64,000 nt of DNA from Actinacidiphila alni (GTDB lineage: Bacteria > Actinomycetota > Actinomycetes > Streptomycetales > Streptomycetaceae), in the NCBI RefSeq assembly GCF_900112845.1, contig NZ_FONG01000026.1, forward strand, positions 57,587 to 121,586, in the 5' to 3' direction. How positions within the stretch are numbered: the first letter of the stretch is position 1; each line of letters begins with the position of its first letter. The position numbers were made by a program, and so were the translations under genes. Positions 32,197 to 40,349 of this stretch are shown piece after piece. The notes beneath the pieces were generated by a model. The model was given only the letters and a program-made list of their open reading frames with translations, did no database searches and was not told the origin of the DNA.

Positions 32197-33267
32197 TCAC
32201 TCCCCCGGCACGACCTGCTTCTCCTCGGCGAAGTGGCACGCCGACTCGTGTTCTGCCGGGCCCGCGGTGCCGCGGAAGACCGGGGGGACGGCGAGCAGCG
32301 GCTCTTCGAGGGAGCAGCGCTCCTGGGCCTTCCAGCAGCGGGTGCGGAAGCGGCAGCCGGACGGCGGGTTGGCCGGGGAGGGCACGTCGCCGGCGAGGAT
32401 GATGCGTTCGCGGTGCTCGCGCGCCTCCGGATCCGGGACGGGCACGGCCGAGAGCAGGGCCTGGGTGTACGGATGCGTGGGGTGCTCGTAGATCTCCTCG
32501 TCGCCGCCGATCTCGACGATCTTGCCGAGGTACATCACGCCGACGCGGTCGGAGATGTGCCGGACGATCGACAGGTCGTGCGCGATGAACATGTACGAGA
32601 GGTCGAACTCGTCCTGGAGCCGCCCCATCAGGTTGACGACCTGTGCCTGGACGGACACGTCGAGGGCGGAGACCGGCTCGTCCGCGACGATGATCTCGGG
32701 CCGCAGCGCGAGACCGCGGGCGATGCCGATGCGCTGGCGCTGGCCGCCGGAGAACTGATGCGGGTAGCGGTTGATGTACTCGGGGTTGAGACCGACGACG
32801 TCGAGCAGGTCCTGCACCCGCTTGCGCCGGTCGCCCTTGGGCGCCACCTCGGGGTGGATCTCGTACGGCTCGCCGATGATGTCGCCGACCGTCATCCGCG
32901 GGTTGAGCGAGGTGTACGGGTCCTGGAAGACCATCTGGATGTTGCGGCGCACCGCCTTCAGGGCGCGCCCGGACAGCTTGGTGATGTCCTCGCCCTTGTA
33001 CCGGATCTGCCCGGCGGTGGCCTCCTCCAGATTGACCAGCAGCCGCGCCACCGTCGACTTGCCGCAGCCGGACTCGCCGACGATGCCGAGCGTCTCGCCG
33101 GGGAAGAGGTCGAAGGACACCCCGTCGACGGCCTTGACGGCGCCGATCTGCTTCTTGAAGAGGATGCCCTGGGTGAGCGGGAAGTGCTTGACCAGGTCGC
33201 GGACTTCGAGGATCGGCTCGTGGGAGGGCCGCACGGGCTCCTTCACCATCACAGGCTGCTCACTCAC
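32197..33267 (-). CDS. dipeptide/oligopeptide ABC transporter ATP-binding protein (DppF type), operon 1
   Basis: 356 aa, GTG at 33267 overlapping the upstream gene's stop. Walker A GESGCGKST, signature FSGGQRQRIGIARGL, Walker B IIVADEPVSALD, switch His in IAHDLSIV. The OppF-type segment KHFPLTQGILFKKQIGAVKA lies at the start. The four C-terminal cysteines (GCRFRTRCWKAQERC, SACHF) are present. Very similar through the whole nucleotide-binding domain to the paralogue at 40928-41962; the tails differ. Last gene of the first leftward operon. Confidence 0.94.
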   Translation of the reverse strand: MSEQPVMVKEPVRPSHEPILEVRDLVKHFPLTQGILFKKQIGAVKAVDGVSFDLFPGETLGIVGESGCGKSTVARLLVNLEEATAGQIRYKGEDITKLSGRALKAVRRNIQMVFQDPYTSLNPRMTVGDIIGEPYEIHPEVAPKGDRRKRVQDLLDVVGLNPEYINRYPHQFSGGQRQRIGIARGLALRPEIIVADEPVSALDVSVQAQVVNLMGRLQDEFDLSYMFIAHDLSIVRHISDRVGVMYLGKIVEIGGDEEIYEHPTHPYTQALLSAVPVPDPEAREHRERIILAGDVPSPANPPSGCRFRTRCWKAQERCSLEEPLLAVPPVFRGTAGPAEHESACHFAEEKQVVPGE

Positions 33268-34285
33268 CGAGCGTCTCCTTCCAGTAGTGGCAGGCGCTCG
33301 CCCGGACCGGGCCGACCTCGTACAGCGGCGGGACCTCGGTACGGCACCGGTCGCGGGCCTGCGGGCAGCGCGGGTTGAAGGCGCAGCCCGGCGGGATCCG
33401 CAGCAGGTTGGGCGGCAGCCCCTTGATCGCGTACAGCTCCTGGCCCTTCTGGTCCAGGCGCGGGATCGACTGGAGCAGGCCCTTGGTGTACGGGTGGGCC
33501 GGCGCCTTGTAGATCTCGTGGACGGGCGCGGTCTCCACGATCCGGCCCGCGTACATCACCGCGATCTTGTCGGCGACGTCGGCGACCACACCGAGGTCGT
33601 GGGTGATCAGGATCAGGCCCATGTTCAGCTCGCGCTGCAACTCCGCGAGCAGGTCCATCACTTGGGCCTGCACGGTGACGTCGAGCGCGGTGGTCGGCTC
33701 GTCCGCGATGATCAGGTCAGGTTCCAGGGCCATCGCCATGGCGATCATCACGCGCTGCCGCATACCGCCGGAGAACTGGTGCGGATACTGCTTGACGCGT
33801 TCGGCGGCGGCCGGGATGCGGACCCGGTCCATCAGCTCGACGGCCTTGGCCCGGGAGTCCTTCTTCGACATGCCCTGGTGGGTGGTGAACATCTCGCCGA
33901 GCTGCTCGCCCACCGTCAGCACGGGGTTGAGGGACGACAGCGCGTCCTGGAAGATCATCGCCATCTTGGCGCCGCGGACCTTGCGCCGCTCCTCGGCGCC
34001 CAGCTTGAGCAGGTCGCGCCCCTGGAAGACGATCTCGCCCTTGGTGACGAAGCCGGGCGGCGAGTCGAGGATGCCCATGATGGCCTGGGCGGTCACGGAC
34101 TTGCCGGAGCCGGACTCGCCGAGCACGGCCAGCGTCTCCCCCTCGGCCACCGAGTAGTTGACGCCGTTGACCGCCTTGGCGACGCCGTCCCTCGTACGGA
34201 ATTCGACGTGCAGGTCGCGTACGTCCAGCAGGACGCCGCTGTCCGGTGTCCTCGCCTGCTCGGCGGCCAGGTACTCGGTGCTCAT
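33260..34285 (-). CDS. dipeptide/oligopeptide ABC transporter ATP-binding protein (DppD type), operon 1
   Basis: 341 aa starting at the ATG at 34285 (MSTEYLAAEQ). Walker A GESGSGKS, signature FSGGMRQRVMIAMAM, Walker B LIIADEPTTALD, switch His in LITHDLGVV. The C-terminus has the cysteine set GCAFNPRCPQARDRC with SACHY. It overlaps the DppF gene by 8 bases. The paralogue is at 41955-42983, with which it shares long identical stretches such as VAKAVNGVNYSV and LPPNLLRIP. Confidence 0.94.
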   Translation of the reverse strand: MSTEYLAAEQARTPDSGVLLDVRDLHVEFRTRDGVAKAVNGVNYSVAEGETLAVLGESGSGKSVTAQAIMGILDSPPGFVTKGEIVFQGRDLLKLGAEERRKVRGAKMAMIFQDALSSLNPVLTVGEQLGEMFTTHQGMSKKDSRAKAVELMDRVRIPAAAERVKQYPHQFSGGMRQRVMIAMAMALEPDLIIADEPTTALDVTVQAQVMDLLAELQRELNMGLILITHDLGVVADVADKIAVMYAGRIVETAPVHEIYKAPAHPYTKGLLQSIPRLDQKGQELYAIKGLPPNLLRIPPGCAFNPRCPQARDRCRTEVPPLYEVGPVRASACHYWKETLGE

Positions 34286-34296
34286 GTACGGGCTCC

Positions 34297-35289
34297 TCAG
34301 CGCAGCTTGGGGTCGAGGGCGTCGCGCACCGCGTCGCCGAGCATGATGAACGCCAGCACCGTCAGGCTCAGCGCGCCCGCGGGCCACAGCAGCATGTGCG
34401 GCGCATTGCGGATCTGGGAGGAGGCGTCGGAGATGTCGATGCCCCAGGACACCGTCGGCGGCCGCAGGCCCACACCGAGGTAGGACAGGGTCGCCTCCAG
34501 CGAGATGTACGTGCCGAGCGCGATGGTGCCGACGACGATGACGGGGGCGAGCGCGTTGGGCGCGATGTGCCGCAGCAGGATCCGTTTGTTGCCGGCGCCG
34601 AGCGCCCGCGCGGCCTGCACGTAGTCGTTCTGTTTGGCGGTGATGACCGAGCCGCGCGCGATACGGGCGATCTGCGGCCAGCCCAGCAGGATCATGAAGC
34701 CGACGACCGGCCAGACCGTGCTGTTGGTGATGACCGAGAGGAACACCAGGCCGCCGAGGATGACGGGGATGCCGAAGAAGACGTCGGAGATCCGGGAGAG
34801 GATCGCGTCCCACCAGCCGCCGAAATAGCCGGCCAGGCCGCCCAGCGCACTGCCGAGGATGACGACGCCGAGCGTCGCGCAGACGCCGACGGTGACCGAG
34901 GCGCGGGCGCCGTAGATCACCCGGGTGTAGACGTCGCGGCCCTGCTGGTCGTAGCCGAAGGGGTGGCCGGGGCCCGAACCCTGCTGGGCCTTGGACAGGT
35001 CGGCCTGCAACGGGTCCTGGCTGGCGAGGACGCCGGGCCACAGCGAGATGAAGATCAGGAAGAGGATGATCAGCGCCGAGATGATGAAGATCGGATTGCG
35101 GCGCAGGTCGCGCCAGGCGTCCGACCACAGGCTGCGCGGCTTCTCCGAGAGGTCGCCGCCACCGCCCTGGCCGGGCACCTTGTCCAGCGTGCCGGCCTCC
35201 TCGGCGGCCAGGTCGAAGCCGCCGCCGGCGCCGCCGCCGGGTGCGACGGCCTGGCGCCCGTCGTCGAAAGGATTCTGCGGCTCAGGCAT
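34297..35289 (-). CDS. dipeptide/oligopeptide ABC transporter permease (DppC type), operon 1
   Basis: 330 aa. A 60-residue polar, Gly-rich N-terminus precedes six membrane helices (first IFIISALIILFLIFISLWPG). HPFGYDQQGRDVYTRVIYGA is the conserved external DppC motif, and QAARALGAGNKRILLRHIAPN the ATPase-contact loop. The ATG at 35289 overlaps the DppB stop (ATGCCTGA) and follows GAGGAT. Paralogue at 42995-43966. Confidence 0.93.
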   Translation of the reverse strand: MPEPQNPFDDGRQAVAPGGGAGGGFDLAAEEAGTLDKVPGQGGGGDLSEKPRSLWSDAWRDLRRNPIFIISALIILFLIFISLWPGVLASQDPLQADLSKAQQGSGPGHPFGYDQQGRDVYTRVIYGARASVTVGVCATLGVVILGSALGGLAGYFGGWWDAILSRISDVFFGIPVILGGLVFLSVITNSTVWPVVGFMILLGWPQIARIARGSVITAKQNDYVQAARALGAGNKRILLRHIAPNALAPVIVVGTIALGTYISLEATLSYLGVGLRPPTVSWGIDISDASSQIRNAPHMLLWPAGALSLTVLAFIMLGDAVRDALDPKLR

Positions 35290-36205
35290 ATCGGATCCTC
35301 GGGTCCAGGACCGCGTAGAGCAGGTCGACGAGCAGATTCGCCAGCAGGAAGACCAGGACCAGGATGGTGACGAAGCCGACGACGGTCGGCGCGTTGTTGC
35401 GCAGGATGCCCTGGTAGAGCTGGAAGCCGACGCCGTGGATGTTGTAGATCCGTTCGGTGACGATGGCGCCGCCCATCAGCGCGCCGATGTCGGTGCCGAT
35501 GAAGGTCACCACGGGGATCAGCGAATTGCGCAGCAGGTGCCGGACGACCACCCTGCGGCGCGGCAGTCCCTTGGCGACGGCGGTGCGTACGTAGTCGGCG
35601 CGGGTGTTCTCCGCGACGGAGGTCCGGGTCAGCCGGGTGACGTAGGCCAGTGAGACCAGGGCGAGCACGAGTCCCGGCAGGATCAGTTCGTTGAAGGGCG
35701 CGCTCGGTGACACCGATGGGCTGACCCATTTGAGCTTGACGCCGAACAGGTACTGGAGCACGTAACCGATGACGAAGGTGGGGATGGACACCACGATCAG
35801 CGTCAGCAGCAGCGCGCCGGTGTCGATCGGCCGGCCGCGCTTCATGCCGGTGACCACGCCCAGCGTGATGCCGATGACGATCTCGAAGAGGATCGCCACG
35901 ATGGTGAGCCGGATCGTGATCGGGTACGCCGACCGCAGCAGTTCGGTGACGGGCTGTCCGTTGAACGCGGTGCCGAAGTCGCCGCGGAAGATGTTGCCCA
36001 TGTAGAGCAGGTACTGCTTCCACAGCGGGTCGTTGAGGTGCAGGTCCGCGCGGATCCGGGCGGCGGTGGCCGGGTCGGGCGCGCGGTCGCCGAAGAGGGC
36101 GGCGACCGGGTCGCCGAGCGCGTAGACCATGAAGAAGATCAGGAATGTGCTGCCGATGAACACCGGGATCATCTGGAGCAGCCGCCGGATCACATAGCGT
36201 CCCAT
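35282..36205 (-). CDS. dipeptide/oligopeptide ABC transporter permease (DppB type), operon 1
   Basis: 307 aa from the ATG at 36205 (MGRYVIRRLLQMIPVFIG) behind GGAAGG. Six membrane helices. The conserved GDFGTAFNGQPVTELL and contact loop DYVRTAVAKGLPRRRVVVRH are present, and it ends YAVLDPRIRYA. The paralogue at 43959-44882 has exactly the same length. It is separated from the SBP gene by 96 bases containing a strong hairpin. Confidence 0.93.
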   Translation of the reverse strand: MGRYVIRRLLQMIPVFIGSTFLIFFMVYALGDPVAALFGDRAPDPATAARIRADLHLNDPLWKQYLLYMGNIFRGDFGTAFNGQPVTELLRSAYPITIRLTIVAILFEIVIGITLGVVTGMKRGRPIDTGALLLTLIVVSIPTFVIGYVLQYLFGVKLKWVSPSVSPSAPFNELILPGLVLALVSLAYVTRLTRTSVAENTRADYVRTAVAKGLPRRRVVVRHLLRNSLIPVVTFIGTDIGALMGGAIVTERIYNIHGVGFQLYQGILRNNAPTVVGFVTILVLVFLLANLLVDLLYAVLDPRIRYA

Positions 36206-36257
36206 GCGGAGCCTTCCGAAGGGCCTTCCGAGCAGTGGCGGGGGCGAACGTGGAAGT

Positions 36258-36296
36258 GCCGGAGGCCGCACCGGGGTTCCCGGTGCGGCCTCCGGC
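36258..36296 (-). terminator. 18-bp hairpin between SBP and permease, operon 1 (attenuator)
   Basis: Perfect arms 36258-36275 and 36279-36296 with a 3-base loop, starting 5 bases after the SBP stop. No T-run follows on the coding strand. Likely partial terminator or 3'-end stabiliser of the SBP message. Confidence 0.8.
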
Positions 36297-36301
36297 CGTG
36301 G

Positions 36302-37945
36302 TCAGTTGACCTTGATCTCGTTGTAGACCGGCACGCTGAAGGGGTTCAGCAGGACGTTGCTGACCTTGTCCGAGTAGCCGGCGCTGCCGTTCTGGTACCA
36401 GAGCGGGATGGCGGGCATGTCCTTGACGAGCTGCTTCTCCGCGTCCTGGAACAGGCTGACGGCCTTGGCGGTGTCGGGCTCGGCGTTGGCCTCGTTCACC
36501 AGCTTGTCGAAGTTGGCGTTGCTGTAGTGCGAGTCGTTCGACGAGGCGTTGGTGAAGTACAGCGGCTGCAGGAAGTTCTGGATCAGCGGGTAGTCCATCT
36601 GCCAGCCGGACCGGAACGGGTTGTTCATCTGCTTGTTGGTGATCTTGTTGCGGAAGTCCGCGAAGGTGCCGGTGGGGGCGCCGACGCACGCCTTGTTGTT
36701 GCCCAGCACGTTGTTGATGCTGTTGCAGACCGCGTCGACCCACTCCTTGTGGGAGCCGGTGTCGGCGTTGTAGCCGATGGTGATGGAGCCGCCCGGCAGG
36801 CCGCCGCCCTCCTGGATCAGCTGCTTGGCCTTGGTCGGGTTGTACGTGCACTCGTCGCCGCACAGCCCTTCCTTGAAGCCGCCGGAGTCGCCGAGCACCG
36901 GGGAGGTCCAGTCGGTGGCCGGGGTGCGGGTCTGCTGGAAGATCTGGTCGGTGATCTGCTTGCGGTTGATCGCCATCGACAGGCCCTGCCGGACCTTGGC
37001 GGAGTCCGCCGCGGACCACCGCGAGTTGTACAGCGGGAAGGCGAGGGTCTGGATGATGCCGGCCGGCTGGTTGATGTACCGGTCGCCGAGGTCGCTCTTG
37101 ACGTTCTTGAGCTGCGAGGCCGGGATGTCGTCGACGAGGTCGAGGTTGCCGGCCTGGAGGTCGGTGTACGCCGTGTTGTTGTCGGTGTAGACGCGCAGGT
37201 CCACGCCGCCGTTCTGGGCCGGGTCGGGGCCCTTGTAGCCGTCCCACTTCTTCAGGCTCATTTGCGAGCCCTTCTGGTACGACTGGACGGTGTACGGGCC
37301 GTTGCCGATAGGCTTCTTCAGCCAGTTGGCGTGGTCGTCGAAGAACGCCTTCGGCAGCGGGTAGTACGCCGAGTACCCGAGGGTGTCGGGGAAGGTGGAG
37401 AACTTCTGATTGAGCTTCACCTTGAACTCGGTGTCGCTGACCTTGGTCAGGCCGGAGAGCGTGGTCGCGGTGGACTTGGCGCCCTCGGAGTCCGGGTGGA
37501 CCTTGTCGTACCCGTCGATGTACTGGAAGAAGTACGCGTTGAGCTGGGCGTTCTTCAGCAGGGCGCCGTAGTTCCAGGCGTTGATGAAGGAGTCGGCGGT
37601 GACCTTCTCGCCGTTGCTGAAGGTCCAGTCCGGCTTGATCTTGATGTCGAAGTTCTGCGAGTCCGTGGTGGTGATCGAGTCGGCGATCATGTCGGTCGCC
37701 TTGCCGGTCTTCGGGTCGTACTTCTTCAGACCCCGGAAGATCATGTCGAGCACCTTGCCGCCCTGCACCTCATTGGTGTCGGCCGGCTCCAGCGGGTTCT
37801 GCGGGTCGCCCCAGGAGGCGCGCACGACACCGGAGCCGCTGCCGCCCCCGCCGCCGCTGTCGTCGCTGCTGCTCCCGCAGCCGACTGCCGCCAGGGCGAC
37901 GGCCGTCGCACAGACGGCCCACTTCAAGCGCGTGGCTCCGCGCAT
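36302..37945 (-). CDS. oligopeptide-binding lipoprotein (SBP family 5), operon 1
   Basis: 547 aa from the ATG at 37945 (MRGATRLKWAV), which has GAGGAGG correctly spaced; a further in-frame ATG 15 bases upstream does not. The signal peptide ends AAVGCGSSSDD, a lipobox. A Gly/Ser linker leads to SWGDPQNPLEPADTNEVQGG, the start of the binding domain, with the family 5 pattern DWTFSNGEKVTADSFINAWN. Two cysteine pairs (GLCGDECTYN and VCNS/ACVG) may form disulfides. The paralogue at 45026-46669 has the same length, but lacks the first pair. Confidence 0.93.
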   Translation of the reverse strand: MRGATRLKWAVCATAVALAAVGCGSSSDDSGGGGGSGSGVVRASWGDPQNPLEPADTNEVQGGKVLDMIFRGLKKYDPKTGKATDMIADSITTTDSQNFDIKIKPDWTFSNGEKVTADSFINAWNYGALLKNAQLNAYFFQYIDGYDKVHPDSEGAKSTATTLSGLTKVSDTEFKVKLNQKFSTFPDTLGYSAYYPLPKAFFDDHANWLKKPIGNGPYTVQSYQKGSQMSLKKWDGYKGPDPAQNGGVDLRVYTDNNTAYTDLQAGNLDLVDDIPASQLKNVKSDLGDRYINQPAGIIQTLAFPLYNSRWSAADSAKVRQGLSMAINRKQITDQIFQQTRTPATDWTSPVLGDSGGFKEGLCGDECTYNPTKAKQLIQEGGGLPGGSITIGYNADTGSHKEWVDAVCNSINNVLGNNKACVGAPTGTFADFRNKITNKQMNNPFRSGWQMDYPLIQNFLQPLYFTNASSNDSHYSNANFDKLVNEANAEPDTAKAVSLFQDAEKQLVKDMPAIPLWYQNGSAGYSDKVSNVLLNPFSVPVYNEIKVN

Positions 37946-37957
37946 CGCGTGCCTCCT

Positions 37958-37989
37958 CATGGGTCACAAATGACACTTAGTCACCCATG
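37958..37989. promoter_or_regulatory. 32-bp dyad just upstream of the operon 1 SBP gene
   Basis: CATGGGT (37958-37964) and ACCCATG (37983-37989) are perfect inverted arms around an 18-base centre that itself contains TCAC/GACA elements. It ends 12 bases from the SBP start and abuts the ribosome binding site, so it could be an operator or a leader hairpin affecting translation. Confidence 0.45.
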
Positions 37990-38229
37990 ACACCGCAATA
38001 CGGGCATCGGCGCACTTCTACTACTCCGTGTCGGTACGACCAATGCGTTGGCCAAGGCACCACCCGCCGTCAGACGCGCGTGTCACGGCCCGCATGAAGT
38101 GACCGGTCCGCGTCAAGAATGGGGGCGACGTATCCGGCCCGTACCTCTTCGAGGAGTGTGAGGCTTCCGGGTTTTCCGCCCGGCGTAAGGCGGTGGCGCG
38201 CGGCGCCGGGATCGGGGAGGCTCGGGCGC

Positions 38230-38616
38230 ATGGTTTCGGTAGTGCAGAACGTGGCGGTCGACTGTGCCAACGCTTACGAGCTGGCGCGCTTCTGGAGTGC
38301 GGTGACGGGCCGCCCCCAGCATCCGACGGACCGGCCGGGCGACCCGGAGGCCCAGGTGCTGCTGGACGGCGGCCCCGTCCTGCACTTCAACCAGGTCCCC
38401 GAGCCGAAGACGGCCAAGAACCGCCTCCACCTGTGCCTGCGCCCCGCCGACACCACTCGCGACGAGGAGGTGACCCGCCTCCTCGCCCTCGGCGCCACTT
38501 TCCTCGCCGACCACCGCGAGCCCGACGGCACCGGCTGGGCCGTCCTCGCCGACCCCGAGGGCAATGAATTCTGCGTCCTGCGCGGCGAGGCGGAGCGGGC
38601 GGCGACGGATTCCTGA
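38230..38616 (+). CDS. VOC-family protein (glyoxalase/bleomycin-resistance-like)
   Basis: 128 aa from the ATG at 38230 (MVSVVQNVAVDC) behind GGGGAGG; the longer upstream frame is not supported. It fits the short VOC type often labelled glyoxalase in actinobacteria: DCANAYELARFWSAVTGRP opens the fold, HFNQVPEPKTAKNRLHLCL forms the middle strand, and VLADPEGNEFCVLRG ends it with the terminal Glu metal ligand. Substrate unknown. First gene of a short non-transporter block lying between the two paralogous peptide operons. Confidence 0.85.
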   Translation: MVSVVQNVAVDCANAYELARFWSAVTGRPQHPTDRPGDPEAQVLLDGGPVLHFNQVPEPKTAKNRLHLCLRPADTTRDEEVTRLLALGATFLADHREPDGTGWAVLADPEGNEFCVLRGEAERAATDS

Positions 38617-38696
38617 CGATGTCGAGATCCCGTCCCCGGCTCCGTCCCCCGGACAGCGTCGGCCGGGAGGGCCGGGCCCGATGTGAGGAGGATGCC

Positions 38697-39137
38697 GTGG
38701 GACTTCTGCGGATGGACAACGTGGCCGTGGTCGTGGACGACCTGGACGCCGCCGTCGGCTTCTTCGCGGAGCTGGGGATGGAGCTGGAGGGGAAGGCGGA
38801 GCTGGAGGGGGACGTGCCGGACCGGATGGTGGGCCTCACGGGGGTGCGCACGTCCATCGCCATGATGCGGATGCCGGACGGGCACGGCCGGCTGGAGCTG
38901 ACGACATTCCACAGCCCCGCCGCCGTCACGGCGGCACCGGCCGTACCGCCGGCAAACACCCTCGGCCTGCACCGCGTGATGTTCGCCGTCACCGACATCG
39001 AGGACACGGTCACCCGTCTCCGCACCCACGGCGCCGAACTCGTCGGCGAGATCGTCCGCTACGGCGACGCCTACCGCCTGTGCGACCTGCGCGGCCCGTC
39101 GGGGATCATCGTCGCGCTGGCGGAGGAGCTGGGTTAG
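38697..39137 (+). CDS. VOC-family protein (lactoylglutathione lyase/bleomycin-resistance-like)
   Basis: 146 aa from the GTG at 38697 behind GAGGAGGATGCC. The two beta-alpha-beta-beta-beta modules are visible: MDNVAVVVDDLDAAVGFFAE ... GRLELTTFH and GLHRVMFAVTDIEDTVTRL ... CDLRGPSGIIVALAEEL. It is not closely similar to the VOC gene upstream. The end overlaps the tail of the convergent tetR gene by 4 bases. Role unknown; such proteins bind metals and small ligands and include resistance and isomerase enzymes. Confidence 0.88.
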   Translation: MGLLRMDNVAVVVDDLDAAVGFFAELGMELEGKAELEGDVPDRMVGLTGVRTSIAMMRMPDGHGRLELTTFHSPAAVTAAPAVPPANTLGLHRVMFAVTDIEDTVTRLRTHGAELVGEIVRYGDAYRLCDLRGPSGIIVALAEELG

Positions 39138-39721
39138 GCGGGGCCGAGGACGGCGAGGCGGTCGGTCAGGACCGCGACGCGGGTCTCGGTGAATTCGGGG
39201 GGCAGGCGGCCCGCGCGGGTGAGGGTGGCCAGGCCGTGCAGGGAGGACCAGAAGACCTCGGTGAACAGGCCCGGTTCGACGCCGGGGCCGGCGACGTCGC
39301 CGAGGGTTTCCAGGAGGGCGGCGAAGGCGTCCTTGAGCGGTTCCGGGGTGTCGTCACGGGCGTACGGGAGTCCGCCGTCGAGCTGGAAGATGGCGTCGTA
39401 GACCGCCGGGTGGCGTTCGGCGAAGTCCAGGTAGGCGTGGGCGAGGGCGGCGACCCGCGCGCGGGGGCCGTCCGCGGCGGCGGTCGCGGCCCGGAGCGCC
39501 GCGGCCAGCTCGGCGGCGCCTTCGAGCGCTACGGCGCCGATGATCTCGCGTTTGCCGCGGAAGTGGCTGTAGAGCACGGGCTGGCTGTACTCGATGCGCT
39601 CGGCCAGCCGCCGGGTGGTGACCGCGTCCCACCCCTGCCGCTCGGCGAGTTCGCGGGCCGTCGCCACGATGAGGCGCTCGCGGTCCGCCCGTTCGCGCTG
39701 CTTGCGTTCCTGTACCGACAT
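39134..39721 (-). CDS. TetR/AcrR-family transcriptional regulator
   Basis: 195 aa. The N-terminal HTH is canonical: RLIVATARELAERQGWDAVTTRRLAERIEYSQPVLYSHFRGKREII (about residues 16-61). The rest is the TetR_C helical ligand/dimer domain, with YLDFAERHPAVYDAIFQLD. It is divergent from the DUF1772 gene across 99 bases containing two clear palindromes, so it very likely represses that gene and itself. The usual inducer is a small lipophilic molecule. Confidence 0.92.
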   Translation of the reverse strand: MSVQERKQRERADRERLIVATARELAERQGWDAVTTRRLAERIEYSQPVLYSHFRGKREIIGAVALEGAAELAAALRAATAAADGPRARVAALAHAYLDFAERHPAVYDAIFQLDGGLPYARDDTPEPLKDAFAALLETLGDVAGPGVEPGLFTEVFWSSLHGLATLTRAGRLPPEFTETRVAVLTDRLAVLGPA

Positions 39722-39729
39722 AACTCGAT

Positions 39730-39794
39730 TCTAGCACCGCTAGACATTCGAGCGGCAGCAGGTCTAGCATCGCATCAATCGCTAGCAGCGCTAG
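39730..39794. promoter_or_regulatory. TetR operator-like palindromes between tetR and DUF1772 genes
   Basis: TCTAGC-ACC-GCTAGA (39730-39744) and CTAGC-AGC-GCTAG (39782-39794) are near-identical dyads. A degenerate third copy, TCTAGCATCGC, lies between them (39763-39773). All three sit in the 99-base gap between the divergent regulator and membrane-protein genes. Binding by the encoded TetR protein is the natural inference. Confidence 0.8.
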
Positions 39795-39820
39795 ATCCGC
39801 TACAGTCGCAAGGAGTCGTC

Positions 39821-40267
39821 ATGCTCAACGCATTCGAAGTCGTCACCACCGTCGTCGTCGGCGTACTGGTGGGCGTCGAGTTCGCCGTCGCCTTCGTCAT
39901 GAACCCGATCCTCAACGCACTCCCCGACGACAGCACCCAGCTCGGCAACGCCCACGGCGGCCGGATGCTCGGCGCCGTCATGCCGTTCTGGTACATAGGC
40001 TCGCTCGTCCTGTGCGCGGTCTGGGCGGCCGCCGGCTGGGGCGACCACCACACCGGCCTCGTCGTCACCGCCGCCGGACTGCTGCTCCTCAGCGTGGTCA
40101 TGTCGATCGTGCTGCTCGTCCCGATCAACAACCGCAACAAGACCTGGACCCCGGAGAACCGCCCCGCGGACTGGAAGCAGCAGCTCGCCCGCTGGAACCG
40201 CTACCACTACGTCCGTGTCGCCGACCTCATCGCCGCCTTCGCCCTGCTCGCCACCGCCCGCGCCTGA
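39821..40267 (+). CDS. DUF1772 (anthrone oxygenase-like) membrane protein
   Basis: 148 aa from the ATG at 39821 behind AAGGAGTCGTC. Four membrane helices: VVTTVVVGVLVGVEFAVAFV, PFWYIGSLVLCAVWAAA, GLVVTAAGLLLLSVVMSIVL, and ADLIAAFALLATA at the end. The conserved LLVPINNRNKTW followed by WNRYHYVRV is the DUF1772 signature. Some fungal relatives oxidise anthrones; bacterial members are uncharacterised and are often under TetR control, as here. Confidence 0.88.
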   Translation: MLNAFEVVTTVVVGVLVGVEFAVAFVMNPILNALPDDSTQLGNAHGGRMLGAVMPFWYIGSLVLCAVWAAAGWGDHHTGLVVTAAGLLLLSVVMSIVLLVPINNRNKTWTPENRPADWKQQLARWNRYHYVRVADLIAAFALLATARA

Positions 40268-40349
40268 AAGGGAGTCCACCATGGCCGCGGCCACCTCATG
40301 GAGATCCTCACCCCGGGTGTGTCATAGCCGTCCGCTACGGTCTGCGGGC

